The notes under the pieces: generated by a model
Seen by the model: only the letters and a program-made list of their open reading frames with translations
Databases searched by the model: none
Told to the model about the DNA's origin: nothing
NCBI GenBank assembly: GCA_949825045.1
Contig: OX463810.1
Coordinates: 36,528,201-36,592,200 of the forward strand
DNA from: Argyresthia goedartella
Taxonomy: Eukaryota; Arthropoda; Insecta; Lepidoptera; Argyresthiidae
DNA: 64,000 nucleotides
Direction: 5' to 3'
Made by a program: the position numbers and the translations under genes
Shown: positions 35,001 to 43,200 of the stretch, one piece after another
How positions within the stretch are numbered: the first letter of the stretch is position 1
Layout of the letters: each line of letters begins with the position of its first letter

Positions 35001-35318
35001 GGAGAAGGGTCGTGTATGAGGGGTGCCCCCCCACCACCCATACCAGTACTAGTTGCTTTCTCATCACTTAATTTACTAGCTACGAGAAAATGACATGGTG
35101 CCCGGGTAATAGCGTGTGTTCGTGCGCAGGTGCTGCACCTGGCGCGGCACGACGCGCTGCTGCACGTGGAGCGGCGCGCCACGCACGTGTTCTGCGAGGG
35201 CGGCGCACCGCTCCACGTGCGAGCTGCACTACGCCGCGCGCTGCTGGCCGCGCTGCCGCCCGCGCCGCCGCGACTGCTGCCACTCGCGCAGCCGCAGCAG
35301 CAGAGGACTAGCGAATAA
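21753..35318 (+). CDS. INTS9: Integrator complex subunit 9 (INTS9), complete, 11 coding exons
   Basis: INTS9 is the catalytically inactive metallo-beta-lactamase/beta-CASP partner of INTS11 in the nuclear Integrator complex, which processes snRNA 3' ends and terminates mRNA transcription. Coding exons: 21753-21761, 23422-23613, 24294-24496, 25060-25302, 25979-26084, 27900-28199, 29669-29885, 30562-30732, 31977-32196, 34615-34765, 35130-35318. All junctions are GT/AG and in phase, giving 666 codons, close to the family length of about 660. Motifs in order: [11 protein letters not shown] and [16 protein letters not shown] [52 protein letters not shown]-like [51 protein letters not shown]. The zinc-binding HxHxDH signature is absent, as expected for INTS9. 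The C-terminal third is unusually Ala/Arg/Pro-rich. Confidence 0.95.
22190..22275 (+). repeat. LINE 3'-end-like repeat, family Z, copy 1
   Basis: caaaggcaaggttatctcta and agagatttcttccagcaa match the copies at 29040-29160 and 38930-39020 (reverse). It resembles the 3' region of lepidopteran CR1-type LINEs. Confidence 0.55.
22764..22892 (+). repeat. Tandem duplication in INTS9 intron 1
   Basis: Two units of about 67 and 60 bp start with ctcattcattctcaatgg at 22764 and 22831 and end with atattgctttac. Confidence 0.8.
23422..23613 (+). CDS. INTS9: INTS9 exon 2
   Basis: Acceptor tttcaattccag; donor gtgagt; 64 codons, phase 0 to 0. It holds the start of the metallo-beta-lactamase fold: [21 protein letters not shown] and [10 protein letters not shown]. 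Confidence 0.95.
23634..23882 (+). repeat. Solo LTR related to LTR-N, in INTS9 intron 2
   Basis: It begins tgtgccggc, contains cctttattacgtctcccgaa and ends ggctaa, parallel to the LTR-N ends. A 5-bp duplication atcta flanks it at 23629-23633 and 23883-23887. It starts 21 bases after the exon 2 donor. Confidence 0.75.
24294..24496 (+). CDS. INTS9: INTS9 exon 3
   Basis: Acceptor catcatacag; donor gtaaga; phase 0 to 2. It encodes [34 protein letters not shown] and [12 protein letters not shown], the best conserved part of the family. Confidence 0.97.
25060..25302 (+). CDS. INTS9: INTS9 exon 4
   Basis: Acceptor tccccccag; donor gtgagt; phase 2 to 2. [10 protein letters not shown], then an Ala/Gly-rich loop, then [12 protein letters not shown] and [20 protein letters not shown]. 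It is strikingly GC-rich beside AT-rich introns. Confidence 0.95.
25979..26084 (+). CDS. INTS9: INTS9 exon 5
   Basis: Acceptor gtgttacag; donor gtgagc; phase 2 to 0. [20 protein letters not shown], then [15 protein letters not shown], where the beta-CASP domain begins. Confidence 0.96.
26211..26461 (-). repeat. tRNA-derived SINE (family S1), reverse, near full length, in INTS9 intron 5
   Basis: The (aat)n tail is on the left, then gatctagccccaaactagga, ttgggtactagacaacgata, a B-box complement (gggtctcgcaccc), and cgactcggccattcgggtcg at the right end. Confidence 0.88.
26501..26555. repeat. Perfect 25-bp palindrome arms with 5-base loop
   Basis: ggcaagttgactcgataatt and five further bases, then aactt, then the exact complement. 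It directly follows the SINE in intron 5. Confidence 0.85.
26640..26905 (+). repeat. Repeat ending in agccgactacagcgaagcca and a (gtat)n tail
   Basis: Preceded by a (tctg)n run at 26615-26632. An exon-like stretch here (ccccgcag to gaccggtatg) does not match INTS9, and the in-phase junctions of INTS9 exons 5 and 6 leave no room for it. The sequence looks like a dispersed lepidopteran repeat with a gtat tail; the family was not identified. Confidence 0.4.
27240..27720 (+). repeat. Two diverged copies of an unnamed repeat
   Basis: cttatcagaattta, cgtcttgatc, ccact, tatgtga, atggcgc and ctagaggg recur in the same order at 27370-27465 and 27617-27705. Confidence 0.5.
27900..28199 (+). CDS. INTS9: INTS9 exon 6
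   Basis: Acceptor ttccctgcag; donor gttggt; exactly 100 codons, phase 0. [40 protein letters not shown], and [20 protein letters not shown]. Core of the beta-CASP region. Confidence 0.97.
28228..28611 (+). repeat. Dispersed repeat, family Q, copy 1
   Basis: It starts aaaccggtcaagtgcgagtc, has cgaagggttccgta, agcggcaacagaaatacatc and gacggacggacag, and ends gggtacgggaccctaaaaat. Related copies: 29972-30410, 36600-36920 (reverse) and a fragment at 60000. Confidence 0.8.
29040..29160 (+). repeat. LINE 3'-end-like repeat, family Z, copy 2
   Basis: tacaaaggcgagcttatctc and taagagatctcttccagcaa match the inverted copy at 38930. Confidence 0.65.
29195..29302 (-). pseudogene. 3' stub of a LINE with poly(A) tail
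   Basis: On the minus strand the last codons [13 protein letters not shown] and [14 protein letters not shown] run into a poly(A) tract (seen as a T run at 29195-29208). This is the C-terminus of a LINE ORF2, cut to about 90 bp by 5' truncation. Confidence 0.65.
29390..29560 (+). repeat. Dispersed SINE-like repeat, family R, copy 4
   Basis: cttcaatctccatgatgatg, gtgatgggctgacc, tcacgcaaaatt, agctggctaaaagtgggcac and catatagaaaacggcg. Confidence 0.65.
29669..29885 (+). CDS. INTS9: INTS9 exon 7
   Basis: Acceptor ccgaag with a weak pyrimidine tract; donor gtgata; phase 0 to 1. [15 protein letters not shown], then [20 protein letters not shown] and [15 protein letters not shown]. The start is fixed by continuity with exon 6 (HKQ then SKVYLP). 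Confidence 0.94.
29972..30410 (+). repeat. Dispersed repeat, family Q, copy 2
   Basis: aaaccgaccaagtgcgagtt, gttgtatgggagccccc, agcggcaacagaaatacatc, cacggttcatgagatacagc and gggtacggaaccctaaaaat. Confidence 0.85.
30562..30732 (+). CDS. INTS9: INTS9 exon 8
   Basis: Acceptor acccttccag; donor gtgggt; phase 1 to 1. [38 protein letters not shown], then [16 protein letters not shown]. Its last 65 bases and the donor are tandemly duplicated downstream. Confidence 0.95.
30668..31115 (+). repeat. INTS9: Tandem duplication of the INTS9 exon 8 end and donor
   Basis: Units of about 138 bp begin gctggtgcgggagctgaggc at 30668, 30806 and 30945, and a partial fourth begins at 31097. Each full unit carries exon sequence, the donor ccggtgggtata and intron sequence. 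Units 2 and 3 have one extra G (ctggcctgacc), which would shift the frame if spliced in. Confidence 0.92.
31240..31350 (+). repeat. Dispersed SINE-like repeat, family R, copy 5
   Basis: gcggcgaaaggctagcttcc, tgtcacgcaatgtggagtat, cctgactaacgcgggc and cccctatgaaaaat. Confidence 0.6.
31769..31866. repeat. Inverted repeat, 17-bp arms
   Basis: agtttcgttcatctgag and ctcagatgaacgaaact face each other about 60 bp apart. Confidence 0.7.
31977..32196 (+). CDS. INTS9: INTS9 exon 9
   Basis: Donor gtatgc. The acceptor (gggcgcag) is the one that keeps phase 1 from exon 8, but several nearby AG pairs could serve, so the start is uncertain. It opens with a Gly/Ala repeat (gcaggcgcggcgggc units), then [18 protein letters not shown] and [20 protein letters not shown], matching the INTS9 region before the C-terminal domain. 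The Gly/Ala stretch is lineage-specific low complexity. Confidence 0.8.
32945..33585 (+). repeat. 81-bp tandem array, six copies, interrupted by a Helitron
   Basis: The marker cattcccaaa occurs at 32954, 33211, 33291, 33372, 33453 and 33534; the last four are spaced 81 bp apart. The last four copies alternate between two types (gccgtcctgtat and cgtcatcctgcat), an ABAB order. Because 81 is a multiple of 3, the minus strand stays open as a 27-residue repeat, which is not evidence of a gene. Confidence 0.92.
33009..33181 (+). mobile_element. Short non-autonomous Helitron
   Basis: It starts TCTATCTAATATAG and ends GGGTCAGCTAG. A hairpin (ggcaaac, loop gac, gtttgcc at 33154-33170) lies 11 bases before the CTAG end, the classic Helitron layout. 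The flanks are A on the left and T on the right, with no target duplication. Removing 173 bp restores the tandem-repeat sequence. Confidence 0.88.
33600..33925. mobile_element. Foldback MITE (family C) sharing the core of family B
   Basis: Outer motifs ggataaatgatcacc and ggtgatcatt, and an inner pair around catttatcca, are inverted. The centre (33725-33870) is the reverse of the family B core, including ggcttcgcttcgctcacccc and cacctaagctaccgc. Confidence 0.65.
34615..34765 (+). CDS. INTS9: INTS9 exon 10
   Basis: Acceptor cgcttggcag; donor gtgagt; phase 2 to 0. [20 protein letters not shown], then [20 protein letters not shown], which aligns to the C-terminal domain that pairs with INTS11. 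Confidence 0.92.
35130..35318 (+). CDS. INTS9: INTS9 exon 11 (last)
   Basis: Acceptor gtgcgcag; stop TAA at 35316-35318. [39 protein letters not shown], then a Pro/Gln-rich tail. The order beta-strand, TH-hydrophobic-C, arginine-rich helix matches the end of INTS9. Confidence 0.94.
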   Translation: MLHLARHDALLHVERRATHVFCEGGAPLHVRAALRRALLAALPPAPPRLLPLAQPQQQRTSE

Positions 35319-35540
35319 CAACAGCGGGTAACCGGGCTGTTTCAATTGCGGGTTAAATATCCGGCTCGAAGGACTAACACAATTGAGACTTCCGCCGCGG
35401 CGGATGACCCAGTGAGGCGTTGCGCCTCGGAGGGGCGGAGAGCGATCCAAAAGGGGGCTCGGCGAGCGGCGTGTATAGTTTGGGTTGTAATGATTCGGTT
35501 TATAGGACCGATGGCAAGGAGTGCGGGCGGAGTAGTGATG

Positions 35541-35602
35541 AATAAACGTAGATGCACTGGGCGTGCTCTATTTGCGAAACAGAAAACCACGATGCAATAA
35601 AA
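35541..35602 (+). promoter_or_regulatory. INTS9 polyadenylation signals
   Basis: AATAAA occurs at 35541-35546 and 35597-35602, 220-280 bases after the INTS9 stop. Confidence 0.6.
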
Positions 35603-36179
35603 TATAAATTCATAAAATAGATAACGAGTATATTTTTTCATTTCCATTTATTTACCTCAATTTATACACAACACTGATGATAAACCTGATAATGTTTTCA
35701 CTAAAACATATTATATGTTGTTTCAATTAAACACCTCAGTAACAACATCAACACCACATCAATCTTCATAATTAGTATTATCCCAATGCTAGTCGAAAAG
35801 GACTGTCAATTTATGTATGAAAGTTGAACCAAGCACTGCTTAGAATGAGCACAGTGCATTTCATTCCGCATGCCAATCCTAACCTGTGAACCTTACTACT
35901 CCGAAGTATGTCCCAGGAGTCGACAGAAAAACTAATACGCAATTTTTTTATATTTAGAAAACCAACTATTGATACTTCTAATTTTCAAATAAAAACAAAC
36001 TGGAAGTCCTTTTTTAAAATAAAAATTTAATTTTTCAAATCTTGGTTTCATTTTGGTTTCTAAATAAATAAAAACTGGAACAATTATGTTATGTAACTGT
36101 AACTTTTAAATGAACTTTAATAAAAGAATATACATACATATATTCGACATCTAACGTCCTGCGGCATGTGTCATAATAC
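35603..36179. other. Intergenic, no gene seen
   Basis: AT-rich sequence after the INTS9 3' end, without a credible frame or recognised repeat. Confidence 0.5.
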
Positions 36180-36480
36180 GTGGTAAGTAGACGCCTTGAT
36201 GAGACCAGAGTGGTGTAGTTCAATCAAAAAAGGAACTCGACAGTTTGAAGATGCTCGTCTTGAAGAACTCGACGCCGAACGCCACGATCGAAAGACTCGC
36301 GCCAACGTCTCCTACAATACAAGCGGACAGTTACAGTGCAACATATGCAGCCGCACCTTCAAAACCAAGTTCGGCTTTGCAAGTCACCTCCGAGCGCAGG
36401 CCAGAAACTGACAGGGTGTCGCCGTCGACGGATACGTCGTGGAGGACATCATCATCATCATCATCATCATCCACGGAAAA
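36180..36480 (+). pseudogene. 3' end of a LINE: zinc-finger-like C-terminus and (atc)n tail
   Basis: The frame ends with RPEWCSSIKKGTRQFEDARL, then LQCNICSRTFKTKFGFASHL, a C2H2-like motif that closes the ORF2 of a common insect LINE group. The stop is at 36409. A tcatcatcat microsatellite at 36448-36473 looks like its 3' tail. Everything upstream is missing (5' truncation), so this is not a host zinc-finger gene. Confidence 0.7.
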
Positions 36481-36599
36481 AACGGGACCTTTGAGTACTA
36501 AATGTGATAGCTGACAAAATTCTCTATAACTTTGATTCTATACACTTTTACTCCATTCCTAATCGTTGTCTAGGATATAAGCTCTGAAAAAGAAATCAT

Positions 36600-36920
36600 T
36601 GTGTTTACCTAACTTTTTAGGGTTCCGTACCTCAGAAGGAGGAACCCTTATAGGATCTCTCGGGTGTCCCTCCGGCTGTCACAGACACTTTTCTCAGGAA
36701 CTATAAGAGATAGTCTTGAAATCTTCTTCCACATACAAACTTATAAATGCACCTGGTTACTTACTGAAAGAAGCCGCACAAATAACTTTGTAAACAACAT
36801 TTTGCTTTGTAAATTCCGTTTGTAACTTTGTAAACAAACTATTCAGTCCACACCATCCCCACCATTGCACAGGGGTACTGAACCTTTCGTGCGCGAGTCC
36901 GACTCGCACTTGTTTATTTA
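36600..36920 (-). repeat. Dispersed repeat, family Q, reverse copy
   Basis: tttttagggttccgtacctc on the left and gcgcgagtccgactcgcact on the right are the family Q ends in reverse. Confidence 0.7.
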
Positions 36921-36924
36921 TAAT

Positions 36925-38925
36925 ATATTGGTTTTTAAATTTGCCCTAAAGAAAAGCATACGAGTTAAATTTCGAGCCTCGGACCTGTTATGAGGCATCG
37001 CGATTTTAACCTCATGCCATTTTAATCAAATTCAAAACATATAACAGCACAGTGGCGTCACCAGGGAGGGCTTCAAGGGTCAAACATTATACAGCATGGC
37101 AAATGTAGTTAATTCATACTCTGCTATTGAAAATTTCGGAGCTCATAATTCTTGACATTGGTTGGGAACAGGTAAAAAGTGTATAGAATCAAAGTTGCAG
37201 ATAATTTTATCAGCTTTCAATATGTAGTACAACAAAACTTCGATTCGAAGTTTTCGAGATGTAAGCAAAAAAAACGAAACCTTCTGTTTTTGAAAATTTG
37301 AAGTCGGTCCAAAAATACTGGAACAATTGTCATGCTTGTAAAGTTCTCCTCTTGACTCCTGGGACAGATTTTGGAGAACTTAGCTTTACAGATTAGTGTT
37401 GGCTTGCATCTGACACCTTGCCGGATCCGGCTTGACTGTCAGTCTGACATAGTGTGAACTGGCACTTACAAGCAAAATGCTTAAATAAATAGGTCAAGTT
37501 ACATTTATAAATTATCAATTAAAAGTAATGAAGAAGGAAACAGGATAGCATTTATTGGCTAAACAAATTTTGGGCGTATGCTTATTTTACTAACAGTTTA
37601 ACTGCCTTAGTTTAATTTATGATCATCAATGATCAATCAACTAAAAGAAAGCACAAATCGATGCACTATTTCTGAATTAAAGTAGCCCAAAATCAGGTGA
37701 GCGCATTATAAAACACATAGGTATCTTTAAATTAGATATTTACAATAGTTATTTAGATTGTAAAATTAGTTCCAAACCCTCTGGCTCTCATACTCTCCGT
37801 TTTGTAATTGTGAATTGGTTTTGGTAAATTTTGAGCCAAAGGACTTATTTTATCTGAAGAATACATAATACGTACATCAACACCAAGATTATAATATATC
37901 ATATCATATTAAAGATAATATTATACACAGGTGTTGTTTTGTAAAGTTACGCCCGACTTAAGGGTGGTTATTAACACGGCACTGAAGCACAGATATTAAA
38001 AATAAACAGTGAAATATACCTAAAAATCATTAAATTGTGAGCATACTTCTATCGATCGCTTGTTACTCGCAATGTCGGGCGCTCGGCGCTCTTGTGGACC
38101 TCTTGTGGATATTTCAGGACAATTCGTGAACCAAAAATATGCGAGGGAAAAATAAAACGAATTGACCGAGCGAGCGAAGGGCTCCATTTCGACAAGATAG
38201 GAGGCCGATTTTGCTTTCGTCTTTCTCTGTCTGGTGTCTGTCAGCTCCGGTCTAGGGGCCACAGTTTTCAAGCGATCCTCACAAAACGTGGCACACGTGT
38301 TCCTTGAATTAAAATATTTTCCCCTTGGGGGGGGGGAGTTATGACGTCATTAATTTTTTGTTTTTTTTTCTGTAGCCTATCGTGTGGGGTATCAAATTAA
38401 AGGGCTTCATGAGCCGATTCTAAACATTACTACATTTCGGCCGCCTGTTTTCTAAAAATCCAAGAGATATTTTCAAAACATACCAAGTTTGGACTCCTCG
38501 AAGTAGGAGACGGATTAGTAAAGAGGATCTATACAGACGAATTCAAATAGACTATTACTATTTTCGTGAAAAGTCAAGAGATTGTATTTTAAATCGCAAA
38601 ATGTAGTTTACAAAGTTATTGGTGCGGCTACTTTACTACTTGATTTTGATGGAAAATAAAATACTGAGCTATAAATTGGGTCACAGTCCCCCCCCCCCCC
38701 CCCCAGCGAGGTCTACTGCCCACAGGGCCACTAGTATATAGTTACAAACAATACGTAAACTATCGTCCCTGAGTCGGTCGCAACTTTACAAATACATAGT
38801 TTAGGGGTTATTATTGGCATTATTCTGAACAACTGTCACTATGAAACCTATTTGATTGGAGCAACGCTGTATCGAGGACTGAAAATTAAAGCTGCTCCAT
38901 TGCAACCTTTCTCATCTTAGCCTGG
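36925..38925. other. Intergenic, no gene seen
   Basis: No coding signal. Overlapping frames on both strands at 38020-38307 look random. It contains a G run (38326-38337), a C run (38691-38704) and copies of unnamed AT-rich repeats. Confidence 0.45.
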
Positions 38926-38929
38926 TTTG

Positions 38930-39020
38930 GTGGAAGAGATCTCTTATTAGAGATAAGCTCGCCTTTGTATACTATTTTTAAGTAACTCTTATTTTTTTAT
39001 ATGAAAGAGAAATTATGAAT
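38930..39020 (-). repeat. LINE 3'-end-like repeat, family Z, reverse copy
   Basis: ggaagagatctcttattaga and gataagctcgcctttgtata are the complement of 29090-29150. Confidence 0.65.
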
Positions 39021-39828
39021 TGCTTCGGATTAAATCGGTTTCAAAGTGAAAGTTGCTCAGAACATGATCTCCATAACAACCCCCTAAAATATGGCTACAC
39101 CGTTCTGTTACACCGATATACACCCAATAATAAATACTGCTAATTAAGTACTCGTACATACATAAACGCTTGCACCATATCATTAAATGAAATCGCGATT
39201 TAGCTTTACATAAACATCCTTTAATATATCACATTATTATTTAATCCTGCTCAAGAATATACTGGAAAGAAGTACATAGGCATGTACTTCGAGGACGTAT
39301 TTGGTACGGCCAAAACTCGTTTGTCGTCTTTTGTGGATACTTTCCGCCTTAAGAATACGCCCCCATCGCAGTAATAATGACATGACTGTAGACATTCGAT
39401 TGTGTGGTAGAATCGTATGTTGTGTGTAACGTAATAAAGATGCTAGCAAATACATTGGATGCAGATGCCTAAACAAGATACAGCTTTCGAATTAGATTCC
39501 TAAAATCTAAAATTAGACGACTTAAGTTAGGGTATAGCTCGCATTTTCGAAACATTACGAAACTTTCATACCTTGGTGTCGAAAATCGGCCAGTCTGATA
39601 ACAGCCCAATGCCTACCCGTATTAATGGTCGTATATTGACTACTATACCAAAGGCGTCATAACTAAACTGAAAAAACAAAACGAGTTGGAAAATAGAACC
39701 TATGGCAACTTGACAAAAACTTTCAGTTTAGTTTGTTAGGTGGTTTCACGCCTCTAGAATTCGGATATTATTTACTTATGTGCCTAATAAGAAAAATATT
39801 AGGCTCAAGATTCATATACAGTAAGTAT

Positions 39829-40052
39829 CAGATATATGTGAGCTCGTAAGTTACTCAAAGAAATCTGCACATCCAGTCCAACCAGAAATATCTACAAAGC
39901 GAAAATTTCAAAATTATGTCAACCTCTATGCTGACTCAGAGGATGCTAGCACCAGTTTGACACTTTGGCTGTGTAGATATTCTGGTTGTTTATGATGTGT
40001 AAATGTTGAGTATGTTGCGTGCTCACATATCTGATAGATACTGACTGACCGT
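39829..40052. mobile_element. Foldback MITE (family D), possible TA target site
   Basis: TCAGATATATGTGAGC at the left faces GCTCACATATCTGA at the right. A second inner pair (aaccagaaatatctac and gtagatattctggtt) is inverted. TA flanks both ends. It lies just 3' of LCMT1. Confidence 0.65.
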
Positions 40053-40137
40053 ACAACGAACAAGTAAGAAGGAAGTAAGCGTCTCGCATGTCTCTTACAG
40101 CTCGTATTATTTGTGAGTATATGTTAGTAAGGGCTGC

Positions 40138-40263
40138 CTACGAAGGGCCGCCGCCGCCGCTGACCGCTTCAGCCACGAACGCCGTGAGGTCCATGGTGTC
40201 CAGTGCCAGGTCATCCAACAACGCGCCCTGCGAGCCCACCGCCAGCGCGTAGTGCGAGTGCAA
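40138..40263 (-). CDS. LCMT1: LCMT1 last exon
   Basis: Acceptor ttgactgtttacag; 41 codons and TAG. LHSHYALAVGSQGALLDDLA and LDTMDLTAFVAEAV. The LHSHYAL start aligns with the family's L-RHYCLCWA near the C-terminus. The glycine run before the stop is unusual. Confidence 0.9.
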   Translation of the reverse strand: MHSHYALAVGSQGALLDDLALDTMDLTAFVAEAVSGGGGPS

Positions 40264-43200
40264 CTGTAAACAGTCAAGGAGGTTATTTACTGATTCATTT
40301 CATTTACTGACGACCCGAATGGCCGAGTCGGCAGTGACGCTGCCTACCAAACCAAGGGTCCCGGGTGCGAGACCCGGTGGGGGCAAATATTTGTTTGATG
40401 AGAACGGATGTTTGTACCCTAGTCATGGTTGTTTATCTATCTAAGTATTAATATTTATTTATATAAGTAAATATCTGCAAGGTTACAGATATCGAATCGT
40501 TGTCTAGTACCCAAGATACAGGGAATCCTAGTTTGGGGCTAGATCAATGTGTGTAAATAGTGTCTAGGTATTATTATTATTATTATTTCATTTTCATGTA
40601 CAGCTAGCTCCCACCTACATTTTGTATGTTTCCGTTTCAAGGGTTTTACACATTGCACCTTACAGATGTTTTCGAAATGGGTAACTTCCGACGGATGCTG
40701 AAGATTAGATGAGTCCAAAGGGATTTGACTAGGGGCTTTTATATTGTTTTTTTTTGTGTCGTACGATATCGTGCGACACTAAAACTTAGGGATAGAGCTA
40801 TGCGTTATACAAACATAGCTCTGTCCCTTACTTTCAGTGTGTCGTGAAGTTACTTTGGAGAATACAAAAGAGCCCACAGCGTACCTCTAGAAGTTAAGGG
40901 TCACTAGAAGAATAATGGACGAGACCGGCCGCAGATAGCGTGAATTGGCGGTCAATTGGGGAGGCATACGCCCAGCAATGGACAGGAACATGCTGGAGAA
41001 GAAAAGGAAGGGATATACCTGCGTGAGCAGCTCCTCCTCGTCCAGCGGCTCCCTTCTGGCGACCTGCGCGCGCTCGAGCTCGGGCAGCGCACGCCACACT
41101 GCGCGCATGTCCCACGCGCCCGCGCGCGCCCAGCCTGCCGTCCGCAGCCGCGCCGCGCCCGAGCACGCCGAGCCGCGAGCGCGCGCCGCGCCCGCCAGCA
41201 GGCAGCCGCGCGCCGCCAGGTTGCGCACCATCACCTGCCGGGCGACGGCAGACGGAGACCGCCCACTGAACAGACAGCACAGAGACCGCGAGACAGAAGT
41301 GCGCGTCTCATTCTGTTCTCTGTATTGTCTGTGCAGTGGGCATCGCGCCCGGGCCGAAAGATACAAAGCGAGGTTTTCATGCTTTCCAATGTGTGTCGAT
41401 CTGCCGCGAGCACATACTGTACAGAATAAGGTGTCTATTGTGGCTCGCGTAAGTTTTTTGTGCATGTCGCCGAGGCTTGTGACAGCAGTCTCATACCGTG
41501 AGGGGTGCAGAAGATGTCCATAACCCCGTCGGCATAATGCGGGACTTGTATGATAATAACAGAAAGAAAAACCCCAAAACTTGGATTTTTACATGTTTGT
41601 GACGTCGCCTAAATCCTAGTGTGGGGCCAGAATAAATGTGTGTGCCTATATGTAAATGTTATGTTATATATACAAACACGTGTCAGCATCTATGTGTCGG
41701 ATTTCAGAATGAGTGCCAGTTACCTCGCCGAACTTGTTACCGAGGTAGCACTCTTGTACACGAGGATCAATCTGGGATGACTTTACCTATGCTTATCTAA
41801 CCTAACTTAACCAGTAACCTAAGCAGCCAATACACGGCTTCCGTGCAACACGAAGCTATTCGAGTGTGGCTATCTATGTGTCGGAATCAGGGACATTTAC
41901 CTCGCCACCATCACTCAAAAATCATCTGTTCATAGTCAATGATTGCATGATAAACCATTATAAATCAATGTAGCCCATTAATGTCCCCACCGAGGGGCAC
42001 AGGCCTTTACCCGGGTCAAGTAAGATGGTGCCATACTCCATCACGCTGGCTCAGTTCAGGTTGATGGAGGGTTTTGCGACTACTACTGCCAGTAGCTACC
42101 TACAGCTTGACGTGTCACCCTTTTAATTATCTTATTGGTACATGGTCAGCACCGGATTCGAACTTGAAACCTCTGCGTCACAGATGTCAGAATAACAATA
42201 ATAAGCTGCTTATAATTGAGGCTAAAATGCTGTTGCAAAGATTATGAGAAAATTGATTGGGACACTACTGTGCCTCAAGAGCATAAGGAAACATGTGTGG
42301 CTTCCCGTATAGTCTGTTCACTTAGACAACGCCGCCTTTGCTCTAGCCGGCTCTTCTCAAAGAACGCCGACGCTCACTCAAAGAAAGCCGCGTTCAGCCG
42401 CGGCGCTATCTAAACGAACATACTTTAATTAAAATGGAACTTCACCTAATAACTATCAACAAAAAAAAAGTTACCTCGCCAAACTTGTCGTCGAGGTTGC
42501 ACTGTTCGTACACGAGGATCATGCTAGTGGGGAAGGTCTCCGCCAGGTACTGCAGCAGCGCAGCCGCCGGCTCGGGACGCAGGTACACCAGCACGCACTC
42601 CGCCAGGATCAGCGTGGGCGGCGGCGGCGGTGGCGCTTCGCCAGCCTGCGATAACAATTGAGAAAGCAGCTATTAGTAGGAAGAATGTCTTCCAAGATGG
42701 AGGAGCCAGAGCTGCAAGGTTACAGATATCGAAAGGTTTCTTGGCGCCTAAGCGGGGCCACCATCTCTCTCTCGCCCATGTATGTGTCGCCGTAAGATAG
42801 TCAAAACCTTTAGTTAATCAACTATCGCCAGACCGACAGGGTTTAGAATTTACGTTTCTTTTGCTTTTAGATAAGGTATAAAGAACATTATTCTCATAAG
42901 AAATTACATTTTACTTAAAATGAGATATGCTTAAAAATATATAGGTAGATTAATGTACGGTACTCGAAGCGATATGTAGCTTTAACTTATTTTTGAAAGT
43001 GTTCTTACTTTCGCAAATCTATACATCATTCGATAAGTTATTGAACATCTGTTTTTTCCTAGTTTAGTCCTAGGTTTTGTTAGTTTAAGTTTGATTTTGT
43101 TACGAAGATTTCTGTTATTTGATAGGTGTAGTTCTATGTTAGATTTTATGGCGTTCGTAGTACATCATTTTCCTTATTAAAAGACATGTGTTATATTCAT

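Noticed and set aside
36196..36411. C2H2 zinc-finger host gene
   Set aside because: The CNICSRTF...SHL motif with the preceding arginine-rich stretch and an (atc)n tail is the known C-terminus of an insect LINE ORF2, truncated at its 5' end.
39237..39476. 79-codon minus-strand frame near the LCMT1 3' end
   Set aside because: No homology recognised, no splice or regulatory support, and AT-rich surroundings.
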